NCBI GenBank assembly: GCA_016187105.1
Contig: JACPKK010000022.1
Coordinates: 1 to 14,322, forward strand
Origin: Candidatus Curtissbacteria bacterium
GTDB lineage: Bacteria; Patescibacteriota; Microgenomatia; Curtissbacterales; GWA2-41-24
DNA length: 14,322 bases
Direction: 5' to 3'
Translations under genes and position numbers: made by a program
In this document: piece by piece, positions 5,985-12,928 of the stretch
Layout of the letters: each line of letters starts with the position of its first letter
How positions within the stretch are numbered: the first letter of the stretch is position 1
Notes under the pieces: model-generated
The model's input: only the letters and a program-made list of their open reading frames with translations
Databases searched by the model: none
Told to the model about the DNA's origin: nothing

Positions 5985-5993
5985 CCGTGCTTA

Positions 5994-6049
5994 ACGACAA
6001 ACGACGAACGACTAAAGTTATAGCGTTAGTCTTTAGTCCCTTAGCGTTT
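5994..6049. repeat. 7-bp tandem array (ACGACNA) and hairpin after dnaN
   Basis: Units are ACGACAA (5994-6000), ACGACGA (6001-6007) and ACGACTA (6008-6014). The last unit overlaps an 8-bp perfect hairpin, GACTAAAG (6010-6017) with CTTTAGTC (6031-6038). AAACG (5999-6003) and CGTTT (6045-6049) can add an outer stem. There is no T-run, so terminator activity is doubtful. Confidence 0.55.
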
Positions 6050-6054
6050 GGCGA

Positions 6055-6060
6055 TATACT
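6055..6060 (+). promoter_or_regulatory. Possible -10 hexamer for the DciA-like gene
   Basis: TATACT matches the -10 consensus at five of six positions. It ends only six bases before the GTG at 6067, so a transcript from it would be leaderless or nearly so. No good -35 is visible 16-18 bp upstream. No Shine-Dalgarno sequence precedes the GTG, which fits leaderless translation. Confidence 0.35.
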
Positions 6061-6066
6061 TATTTC

Positions 6067-6363
6067 GTGTTTACCCCAATTAACAAGTTGATTGTGACCC
6101 CCAGAAAATCAAAGACGAGTGAAATACTGTTTACGCTTTCGGTGAGGAAAGCTTTCGGCGATGTTTTGCGCGAGGAGAAGGGTTTGCCGAAAGAAATCAT
6201 TAAGGCCGCGAGAGCGACCAGTTTTAAAAACGGAGAGCTAACCGTAAAAGTCGTGGGGTTGGCGCGCGCCGAGCTTTTAATGCGTGCTGGCGGGCTGATA
6301 CGCGACATTAATAAGATGCTCGGAAGAAGGGTTGTTTGGAAAATTAAGTTTAGGGGTTATTAA
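6067..6363 (+). CDS. DciA/DUF721-like protein, putative helicase loader
   Basis: A 98-residue basic protein starting at a GTG. The C-terminal half, ELTVKVVGLARAELLMRAGG followed by LIRDINKMLGRRVVWKIKF, follows the DUF721 (DciA) pattern: a strand ending in a hydrophobic/basic stretch, a helix with EL, then LN-like and lg..v..i.f elements. DciA loads or supports the replicative helicase DnaB in bacteria without DnaC or DnaI, and often lies near dnaA, dnaN or recF. The position right after dnaN supports this. The N-terminal part (FTPINKLIVTPRKSKTSE) is short and basic. The stop overlaps the stop of the convergent gene by three to four bases (TTAA shared), so transcripts from both sides collide here. 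The family call rests on pattern only. Confidence 0.65.
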   Translation: MFTPINKLIVTPRKSKTSEILFTLSVRKAFGDVLREEKGLPKEIIKAARATSFKNGELTVKVVGLARAELLMRAGGLIRDINKMLGRRVVWKIKFRGY

Positions 6364-7346
6364 ATGGCCGGGACAGCAAACTGAACGCTGATTGGCAAGC
6401 TATTGGGGCTGGCTTCTCCCTCAAAAACCCAAACAGGTTGAGTGGTTTTTGGGGTTTTAATTGGCAGGTAATAGGCGAGATACGCCTGCTTTAAGTTCAC
6501 AAGGCCTAAATCTTTAATAGTTTCTACGCCTTCTACCTCTCCCTGTATGTTTATTAAGGACCCTTTACCGGCGTTTAAATTGGCAAGTGCTTCCTTGGGG
6601 CTTATCACGCTATAGCTATCATTTTTGCTTTTGAAGCTAGACTGGCGAAACGAGAACTGGACAATGTTTCCAGACGAATCGAAGGTAGTATCGGCACCAT
6701 CGGCGCTACTTATAATGGGTAGGGCTTCCAGTTCATGGCCAAAATGGAAGCGGATATAACTTGCGTCTTTTTCTTGAGTTGGGCCAAGCGTCTCGCCCTG
6801 GAGTTTTAAAAAAATAATTTTAGGCTCGTTTGCCAGATCTTGGGTTAACTCAAGTTCAGACAAGAAAACAATCGCCGCCTGCCTTAACTGGGGGATATTG
6901 AAAACAGCCGGCTTGCTATCTTTTAAATATTTTTGGTAAGAGACAAGAGATTTGTAGACGCTTAGTGTGCCGTTTTCATTTGAAAACAAAAGGCCGCTGC
7001 CAAGCACGTTTTCATCTTGGAGAGTTATTGGCTTTTGGGCAAAAGCGAACTTGTTGGCAAATGCGCCAGAATCATCGATTAAATTTTTTTGAGAATCATC
7101 GACCGAGTATTGCGGTAGGATTTGAGGATAACTGTCTGGGAATGCCAGATCTTGGGTGTTGAACTTTTGGGTTGTACCTTCGAAAGAATCGAACTCAACT
7201 TTGTCTGGAGACGGGGGTTTGACTGTGGGCGGGGCTTTTGTCAGTTGAAAATAGATAAGGGAGCCAAAAACTATTGTAAGGGTCAGGACAGCCAAAATCC
7301 AACCAAAACTTCTGATCTTGTCCGAGACATAGGAAAGAGTTGCCAT
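6360..7346 (-). CDS. Membrane-anchored extracytoplasmic protein of unknown function in the secretion operon
   Basis: I do not recognise the family. The 328-residue protein has a short cytoplasmic N-terminus, one membrane segment at about residues 15-34 (GWILAVLTLTIVFGSLIYFQ), a proline-rich stalk (APPTVKPPSPDK) and a soluble mixed alpha/beta region likely outside the membrane. The C-terminal part contains ISPKEALANLNAGKGS and, later, LVNLKQAYLAYYLPI and QPVWVFEGEA. This layout is reminiscent of PepSY- or YycI-like extracytoplasmic proteins, but the resemblance is too weak to name. Its ATG directly follows the TAA of the upstream 916-residue gene (TAAATG), so the two are translationally coupled and probably act together. 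It is the last gene of the leftward operon. No lipobox or catalytic motif is visible. Confidence 0.75.
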   Translation of the reverse strand: MATLSYVSDKIRSFGWILAVLTLTIVFGSLIYFQLTKAPPTVKPPSPDKVEFDSFEGTTQKFNTQDLAFPDSYPQILPQYSVDDSQKNLIDDSGAFANKFAFAQKPITLQDENVLGSGLLFSNENGTLSVYKSLVSYQKYLKDSKPAVFNIPQLRQAAIVFLSELELTQDLANEPKIIFLKLQGETLGPTQEKDASYIRFHFGHELEALPIISSADGADTTFDSSGNIVQFSFRQSSFKSKNDSYSVISPKEALANLNAGKGSLINIQGEVEGVETIKDLGLVNLKQAYLAYYLPIKTPKTTQPVWVFEGEASPNSLPISVQFAVPAI

Positions 7347-10097
7347 TTAAAGCGGGCTATCGATTGTGATATTGCACTGAAATTCGCTGTCGCACGATCT
7401 TGGTACGGTTTTTGGAATATATGGTGTATCCATTTTGAAGCTTCTATCCCCAACCTCGTTGAACTGGTAGTGGCTGTGAGGGCCGCTGCCGCTCCTGCCG
7501 GACTTGCCGAGTTTCTGGCCGTATTTAATAAATTCGCCTTTTTGGACAAGTGTTTGGGAAAGGTGCCAATAATTAACGGTAATTAAGCCTGGGCAGCCAG
7601 CAGTTTTAATCATAATCCTTCTGTCTAGGGGGTCCCCTTTTTCCGGCCAAACGTTTTCGACAGTGCCTTCGACGGTTGCGTAGACGTCCGTGGTACCAAC
7701 CACTCCTGTTCCAATATCGATAGCTTCATAGCCGCCGTATACTCTTTTGGTATGTGAGGATGCACCTTCTGGACCCTGCGTAATCCTGCCTACCAGCGGC
7801 CAGCCGCGGGGGCACTCGGCCGGCGGATTGCCGACTATGACAACGACAGTTACCGAATCGGTTTTGGCGGCTTGGCCCTCGGGGGTGGCTGTGACGGTTA
7901 CAGTATTTGAAATGACAGAATCAGCAAAGCTGGAATCAATACTTAGGGCAGTTTGTTGGGTGCAGGTTGCGCCCCCTTCAATTAAGCCCTGGCAGTTGTT
8001 GACTTGGAGGGAGCGGGAGAAACTATTACTTTTTCCTTGAACTTTTGCCTCGTCTTTTACCTGGACATCGGTTAAGCGCAGTTTTTTAGAGGTAACTGTG
8101 ATTGTAAATAAAACAGTCTGGTCCGGCGGGGGGTTGGGAAAGCTGGTGGAACTGGGGCTTTTGGTGATAGCGTAAAATTCGTTATCGCCGGCGCGTGTAG
8201 CGGAAAGGTCGGCTTCGGTACTCATAAAGGCAGCGCCCGTAAAGATGCCAAGGGCAACAGTTGTAACAAAAACAGCAGTAGGAGCGATAATAACCGATGC
8301 CAAGACGGCGCCGCCGGGGACAGAAAGGCTGCCAATGGCGTTCATAAGAAAACCGGCTCCAGCGCCTAAGCCGCCAATTAAGCCGCTGCCAAAAGAGGCA
8401 ATGGTATTCCAGACGGCAGAAGAGGCGGCGGCAAGAAAACTGCTAAAGGCAGAAGTTAGCGACCCGATACCCCCAGAAGCCCCCCCGACAAAACCTGATA
8501 TGCTTTTGGTGATCGGGACGATAAAGTAACCGGCACCAGCGCCGATAAAAGCACCGATGACTGCGCCAGCTGGGCCGCCGACGACAAAACCAATTACCGC
8601 ACCGGTTGCCGCGCCGGCGGCAACGGCGGCGAGTTTAGCAAGCAGCTTGGCCAGTAGTAACCATAAGGCAATACCGAGGCCTATCGTGCCGGCAATAATT
8701 TTTGCAGCGTGTTTTTTCAAAAATGGAAGAAGCTGGGCGGCCAGAAGGGCCCAGCCGGCCGGATTGGAAGCGCCAAGGGCAAGCTTGCCGGCCGCGAGAG
8801 CTCCTTTTGCGCTTTGCCCAAACCCAATAGCGCTTTTTAGACCAGAAGTCAGGCCCCGGGCGCCGGAGACAACATTACCAAGTGAGAAGCTGCCGGATCC
8901 ATGGGAAAGCGCACCGATGCTTCCATAAACAAGGACCCGGTTGTTTAAAATGCTTTGGGGCACAAAAATGCCGGGGTAACGGTTTAAATAGGTAAAGATT
9001 GAACGCCAGGTGGTTTGGGAGGCTCGGTTAAGCCCGCCAGGGAATTCTTGGAAGTGGTTGACGTACTTTGCCACCTCTTTTGATTTTTTTGAGGAAAAAT
9101 CTTTAGCCTTTTTGAAAAACCCAAATTCCATTAACCTTGGATCTCTACTAACTTCAGCCATTTTTTGAATGTCATGGGTAGCCAGCGCCAGAATGGCTTT
9201 TTCCTGGGCACTTTTGTTTGTGGCGAGGACGATTCCCATTCTTCGGCCTGCGAGGCCACGTGTCCTAAAGGTATTGATTGTGGGTTCGGCAGACCCAAAG
9301 CCGAATCTATCGGCTTGGCCCGGGTTTAGGGGTTTGGTCCCCTGCTCGGCGCCGATATCTAGGGTGAGCTCTTTCAAATCAATGTTGCCTATTTTAGCGT
9401 CGCCAAGCTGCGAGATGGTTTGGTCGTGGGCTTTGTTTTTGATTTCCTGAAATTCTTCCAGTGACGGGAGACTTTCTTCTGCGAATTTTGTAAGTTCGAT
9501 ATTTAAATTCTCTCTGCTTTTTTCCAGATAACTTGTGATGCTGGCGAATAATTTGTCGCGTTCGTCTGGGGGCATTAAGGGGTCTTGTGATTCTACCTGC
9601 GACTGGATCTCGTCGGCGATTAGTGTTCTTGTTTCTTGGTCTGGTTTTTCCAGCGAGGCGATCTGGGCAATACCAGCCAGAACCGCTTCTTCTTCGAGAC
9701 CTTTTTGGTTTGCTTGGACAACTTGGCTTGCGGGCGTTTGGGCTTTTTCGTAGATTTGCTCTGCCGTTTTGCCTTTGGCAATTTCTTTTTGATCGATAAT
9801 GCTTTGAGTGGCGGCATCGGCGACAAGCTGTTGGAGTTGGGGAGCAGATTGAACTTTACCGATATTTTCCAGCGACTGACTTACGGTTTTTGTAACAAGC
9901 GACTGGCTGATTTGTGGTGAAGGAGGGGATTTGATGCCAAGTTGAGAAAAGATTGCAGGGAACATCCCGGAGATGCTGGCTGAAAAAGCAGGTGTAAATT
10001 CCTGGCGATGCCTTTTTAGCTCTGGCTCGATAAGGTCAATTTCGGCCAAGACGGCGAGTGCGCCGGGTTTATTTTGAGGCGGTGCAGATGCAGGCAT
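7347..10097 (-). CDS. Multidomain secretion protein: VirB6-like membrane region, DUF11-like domain and M23 peptidase-like domain
   Basis: This 916-residue protein seems to join three roles. Residues 1 to about 440 are soluble, helical and rich in Gln, Glu and Lys. Residues about 466-535 hold a membrane segment (IIAGTIGLGIALWLLL) and a glycine-zipper-like stretch with GAVIGFVVGGPAG; another hydrophobic segment lies at about 599-624. This resembles the VirB6/TrbL channel component in composition only. Residues about 645-755 look like a DUF11/Ig-like extracellular domain (VLFTITVTSKKLRLTDVQV). Residues about 760-900 match the M23 (LytM-type) fold, with YWHLSQ and GPHSHYQF (His874, His876) and Asp794. 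The first zinc ligand, normally His four residues before this Asp, is Tyr790. The gene follows virB4 across a 113-bp gap. A wall-remodelling or wall-binding channel protein is the best inference; PrgK-like proteins carry comparable hydrolase domains. Confidence 0.7.
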   Translation of the reverse strand: MPASAPPQNKPGALAVLAEIDLIEPELKRHRQEFTPAFSASISGMFPAIFSQLGIKSPPSPQISQSLVTKTVSQSLENIGKVQSAPQLQQLVADAATQSIIDQKEIAKGKTAEQIYEKAQTPASQVVQANQKGLEEEAVLAGIAQIASLEKPDQETRTLIADEIQSQVESQDPLMPPDERDKLFASITSYLEKSRENLNIELTKFAEESLPSLEEFQEIKNKAHDQTISQLGDAKIGNIDLKELTLDIGAEQGTKPLNPGQADRFGFGSAEPTINTFRTRGLAGRRMGIVLATNKSAQEKAILALATHDIQKMAEVSRDPRLMEFGFFKKAKDFSSKKSKEVAKYVNHFQEFPGGLNRASQTTWRSIFTYLNRYPGIFVPQSILNNRVLVYGSIGALSHGSGSFSLGNVVSGARGLTSGLKSAIGFGQSAKGALAAGKLALGASNPAGWALLAAQLLPFLKKHAAKIIAGTIGLGIALWLLLAKLLAKLAAVAAGAATGAVIGFVVGGPAGAVIGAFIGAGAGYFIVPITKSISGFVGGASGGIGSLTSAFSSFLAAASSAVWNTIASFGSGLIGGLGAGAGFLMNAIGSLSVPGGAVLASVIIAPTAVFVTTVALGIFTGAAFMSTEADLSATRAGDNEFYAITKSPSSTSFPNPPPDQTVLFTITVTSKKLRLTDVQVKDEAKVQGKSNSFSRSLQVNNCQGLIEGGATCTQQTALSIDSSFADSVISNTVTVTATPEGQAAKTDSVTVVVIVGNPPAECPRGWPLVGRITQGPEGASSHTKRVYGGYEAIDIGTGVVGTTDVYATVEGTVENVWPEKGDPLDRRIMIKTAGCPGLITVNYWHLSQTLVQKGEFIKYGQKLGKSGRSGSGPHSHYQFNEVGDRSFKMDTPYIPKTVPRSCDSEFQCNITIDSPL

Positions 10098-10210
10098 AGT
10101 TCAATAATAACATTGTTACATTGCTCAATTGCTAAATTGTTAAGAACAATTGAACCATAAGAGAGCTTATTGCTCGCAAAACTCGCAATGGAACAATTTA
10201 ACAATGATTT
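10098..10210. repeat. Repeat-rich gap between virB4 and the 916-residue gene
   Basis: No gene is supported. The left part has decayed ATTGTTA/ATTGCTA units (around 10111-10142). The ends are inverted: CATTGTTA at 10111-10118 and TAACAATG at 10199-10206, with AAATTGTT near 10134-10141 and AACAATTT at 10192-10199 inside them. The whole could fold as one long hairpin. The units resemble the ATTGTTAA array at 2078-2109. Confidence 0.6.
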
Positions 10211-11293
10211 TTAGAATTGTTTCTGGATATCGGCGGCTTTTTGGCGCATTTCGGCAAGTTCCTGGGGGTTAGTGGTGACGAGGGAATGTTCATCTTCGGA
10301 GGCAACAATCCTGACGGCGACGTGGTTGGGGCCGGCAAAAAAGATGCCTTCGCCGACATCGGCGGAAAGGAGAAGATGCTTTTCACCTTCCGAAAGATAA
10401 AAAGTATCGGCAACCTGATCGATAGCCGCCGGTGATTGTTTGAGAAGAATCTGGATCGAGGAATTAGTGACGATGGCGCGGCCGTAATCGGTATTCAAAA
10501 AGTCTTCGACGTCCTGGGTAATGGTGGTTAGGCCAAGGTAATACTTCCTGGCACGCTTGGCAATGCCGTACATAAAGGAGGCGCTGTCGGGGTGCTGCAT
10601 CAGGTACCAGGCCTCGTCAACAATTAAGAGACGTTTCCTAATATCGTTTTTAATGCGGGTCCAGATGAAATCCAAAATTAAATACATGGCGATGGGGCGC
10701 AGTTCGTTTTCCAAGTCTTTAATGGAAAAAACGGTGAAGGTATTTTTGATATCGATGTTGCTTTGCTGGTTGAAAATGCCGACCAGCGAGCCTTTGACGA
10801 ACCTTTCGATCCTGTCGGCTAAGCCTTTGGCGCTAGCGTCTTCCATGCCGATTAAAACTTTGTAGAGGTCTTCCATGAGCGGCGGCTCGTTTTGCTGGGT
10901 GGCGGGATCGGGCGTAATGCCTTTGGCTTTATATGTGGCGACAAGAGCGCGGTCCAGAAGAGCGTCTTCGGAAGGGGTTAAGTCGCCCATAATAACTTTG
11001 AAAAAGCCGTGGAGGGAAAGGATTTTGAGGCCGAGTTCGTTTTCGCCCTCTTCGTAGACGCCGGAGAGGTCAAAGGGATTAATTTTGGCGTCCGAGCTAA
11101 AGCTGAAAGTGATGTATTCGCCGCCGATGGCCTGACAGAGGGTTTTATATTCTTCTTCCGGGTCGATAACGATAATTTCGGTGCCAAACATTAAAGAGCG
11201 AAGGGCTTCGAGTTTGACCAGATAAGACTTGCCGGCGCCGGATTTGGCAAAGATGACGGAATTGGCGTTTTCCTGGCTAAAGCGGTCGAAGAT
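10211..11293 (-). CDS. virB4: VirB4-family ATPase, C-terminal fragment with Walker A and B (frame-disrupted)
   Basis: This is the ATPase half of VirB4, the conserved motor of type IV secretion, at the inner face of the membrane. The recognisable sequence begins IFDRFSQENANSVIFAKSGA, with Walker A AKSGAGKS (about residues 16-23 of the fragment). Further on are IIVIDPEEEY, Walker B RLLIVDEAWYLM and GLTTITQDVEDFL, all typical of VirB4. There is no sensible start codon: the frame extends to 11497 only as a shadow of the N-terminal fragment's frame, and the next in-frame ATG (in LRSLM) lies after Walker A. It joins the N-terminal fragment at about 11291-11297. Compared with family members, about 26-28 residues are missing there. 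The gene is either a pseudogene or a misassembled intact gene. Confidence 0.85.
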   Translation of the reverse strand: MFDRFSQENANSVIFAKSGAGKSYLVKLEALRSLMFGTEIIVIDPEEEYKTLCQAIGGEYITFSFSSDAKINPFDLSGVYEEGENELGLKILSLHGFFKVIMGDLTPSEDALLDRALVATYKAKGITPDPATQQNEPPLMEDLYKVLIGMEDASAKGLADRIERFVKGSLVGIFNQQSNIDIKNTFTVFSIKDLENELRPIAMYLILDFIWTRIKNDIRKRLLIVDEAWYLMQHPDSASFMYGIAKRARKYYLGLTTITQDVEDFLNTDYGRAIVTNSSIQILLKQSPAAIDQVADTFYLSEGEKHLLLSADVGEGIFFAGPNHVAVRIVASEDEHSLVTTNPQELAEMRQKAADIQKQF

Positions 11294-11954
11294 AGGTGGC
11301 CAGAGAAGTGGTATCCATGTTTCTGGTGATATAGATGTGGTCGGTGCCTTGGGGGAGCGTAGTCTTGAAAGCCTCTTCCTGCTGGAGGGTGGCGTGTTTG
11401 GGGACAAGCAGCAGGGAGCCGAGCGTGGACTCGACTTGTTTGGTGACAGTATCCAGTTCTTCTTTGGAATCAGCAGGGACGGTGACGTAAAGGCCAAACT
11501 GGAAAAACCTTTCGGCGCCTTTAACCAGTTCTTCCTGGAGCATTTGGGCGTCTTCTAAGGCGGCCTGGACTTGGGGATCGATGAGGTGGCCGTGCTGGAT
11601 GTCGGTAGCAATGGTTGCCTCCATTTCGGTTATCTTGCGCTTCAAGTCGTCGAGGACGCCCCGGGCCTCAACAGGATAGGAGTAGAGGGCGATTTCCAGA
11701 GTGTGTTCAAAGTTAATAAGGGGCGAAAGCCAGTTGGCTTCGACAAAACGAGGGTAACCGATGACAAAAAGAGTGCGGTAGTAGCTGGCGCCAATCTTTA
11801 TGAAGTCAAAGTCAACTTCAATGGCCGGCGGGGCAATAATGTCTTTGACGGAGACTGCGCCTGTTGCCAAAGTTTGGGCCCAGCCTTTTTCCCGGGCAGA
11901 AAGGCCAGCGGCACTTAGCGGTTTTTTGGCAAAAGGGTTGGGGAAAAGTTTCAT
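11277..11954 (-). CDS. virB4: VirB4-family ATPase, N-terminal fragment (frame-disrupted)
   Basis: The 225-residue product is the N-terminal half of VirB4: MKLFPNPFAKKP, a central IGASYYRTLFVIGYPRFV strand region, a helical stretch (residues about 105-150) and then DHIYITRNMDTTSLAT. In related proteins this last motif leads, over about 28 residues, to FDRFS and the Walker A motif. Here TYLRPL and a TAG follow instead, because the frame changes at about 11291-11297. The start is the ATG at 11954, overlapping the upstream stop (ATGA). It has a strong Shine-Dalgarno sequence, GGAGGAGG, eight bases upstream, the best in the window. The healthy start and clean codons up to the break indicate a recent disruption. 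Total repaired length would be about 600 residues, in range for the family. Confidence 0.85.
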   Translation of the reverse strand: MKLFPNPFAKKPLSAAGLSAREKGWAQTLATGAVSVKDIIAPPAIEVDFDFIKIGASYYRTLFVIGYPRFVEANWLSPLINFEHTLEIALYSYPVEARGVLDDLKRKITEMEATIATDIQHGHLIDPQVQAALEDAQMLQEELVKGAERFFQFGLYVTVPADSKEELDTVTKQVESTLGSLLLVPKHATLQQEEAFKTTLPQGTDHIYITRNMDTTSLATYLRPL

Positions 11955-12820
11955 CGGTTTTCCTCCTCCGGTTTTGGTACGGGAGCGGGACTGGCAAATT
12001 GGGCTGCTTTGGCAGTGGCGGCCTGGAGACTTCTTAAGGCTTCAGACTGTGAATTACTAACTAGCGGCGGGACCGGCGTAAGATCGGCTTCAAGGTTCGC
12101 AGGCGGCCGATTAATATTCATAAGTTCTGCCTCGACTGTTTTTTCGGAAGCTGGCGTCGGGTTGGCGATAGCCGGTTCGACCATGGGGGTGGTGTAGGAC
12201 TCGCTATCCAGAAGAACCCTTTGGGTGCCAGTGGGGGCAGGGTTATAAATATCGTAGAAGAGTTCAATTAACTCTTGGGAAGTAAGCTGGCGAGTGTTGA
12301 TGCCGAGCCTGGCTGTTTGCTTCACGACATGGTCGCGCTTTGGGGCCAAAGCGGTTTTGGCGGCGGCGATGAGCGAGGCTTTGGCGGCGGTCTGATTCTT
12401 TTTCTGGCCGACGCCTTTAAAACCAATCTCAAGCGGAGAATAGGTAATAATCAGATAAAATCTTTTATCGAGGACGGTTTTTTGCTGGACGGTTGCCTGG
12501 ATAAATTCCTGGTACTTTTGGATTTGCCGCTTAAGGTCCGGGTTGGGTTGAGTGCGCTGGGCTTCTTCCAGGCTTTGAAAATAAGAGGTAATATCGGCTT
12601 TTTTGCTGCGGATTAAAACCTGAAGCGGGAAAGTCAGAGAATTCAAAAAGGCGCCATAGGCATAAATGGTGGCATCCTGTTCGGCTTCGGAAAGAAGGTC
12701 GAAATTGATGGCAGTGGTAGAAAGGACTTGGGCAACCCAGCCGGTTTTGAGAATGACCAAATCGTCGGTAATATCCTCGATATCGAGATGCTCTTGGGTA
12801 GAAGCTTTTTTTGGGGCCAT
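11951..12820 (-). CDS. TraC-like conjugation/secretion protein
   Basis: The 289-residue protein starts at the ATG at 12820. It begins MAPKKASTQEHLDIEDITDD and continues LVILKTGWVAQVLSTTAINF, then AEQDATIYAYGAFLNSLTFP and QVLIRSKKADIT. This pattern is that of the TraC-like domain, related to the N-terminal region of TraC/VirB4 proteins, which in CPR genomes is often a separate gene next to virB4. Residues about 80-125 look like a coiled coil or helical hairpin. From about 210 on, the sequence is rich in Pro, Ala and Glu and is probably disordered. No membrane segment is seen. Its stop overlaps the virB4 ATG by four bases, so the two are translationally coupled and likely form one complex. No Shine-Dalgarno sequence is visible; upstream is a repeat array. 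Confidence 0.75.
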   Translation of the reverse strand: MAPKKASTQEHLDIEDITDDLVILKTGWVAQVLSTTAINFDLLSEAEQDATIYAYGAFLNSLTFPLQVLIRSKKADITSYFQSLEEAQRTQPNPDLKRQIQKYQEFIQATVQQKTVLDKRFYLIITYSPLEIGFKGVGQKKNQTAAKASLIAAAKTALAPKRDHVVKQTARLGINTRQLTSQELIELFYDIYNPAPTGTQRVLLDSESYTTPMVEPAIANPTPASEKTVEAELMNINRPPANLEADLTPVPPLVSNSQSEALRSLQAATAKAAQFASPAPVPKPEEENR

Positions 12821-12928
12821 TAGGTTTTTAGGCTGATGGGCAGTTAGGCTGATGGGCAGTTAGGCTGATGGGTTATTGGGTAGCCCCCCTAAAATCCTAA
12901 ATGCCTAAAATCCTAAATGCCCAATTAC
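12821..12928. repeat. Two 16-bp tandem arrays between the PrgI and TraC-like genes
   Basis: The first array is TTAGGCTGATGGGCAG at 12828-12843 and 12844-12859, with a 13-bp partial copy at 12860-12872. The second is CCTAAAATCCTAAATG at 12888-12903 and 12904-12919, exact copies. Both units are 16 bp, and TTAGG in the first mirrors CCTAA in the second, so the arrays are partly inverted. They fill most of the 108-bp gap. No promoter or terminator stands out. Confidence 0.85.

Noticed and set aside
8245..8928. Plus-strand open frames opposite the Ala/Gly-rich membrane region
   Set aside because: Antisense shadows of GC-rich codons; Pro/Ala-rich translations with no domain features.
10211..11497. 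428-codon reading of the virB4 C-terminal frame taken as one complete gene
   Set aside because: The part upstream of about 11293 is a Ser/Pro-rich shadow of the N-terminal fragment's frame; VirB4 similarity begins only at IFDRFS.
10211..11954. Programmed frameshift joining the virB4 fragments
   Set aside because: There is no slippery sequence at the break, and family comparison indicates that about 26-28 residues are missing, which frameshifting could not restore.
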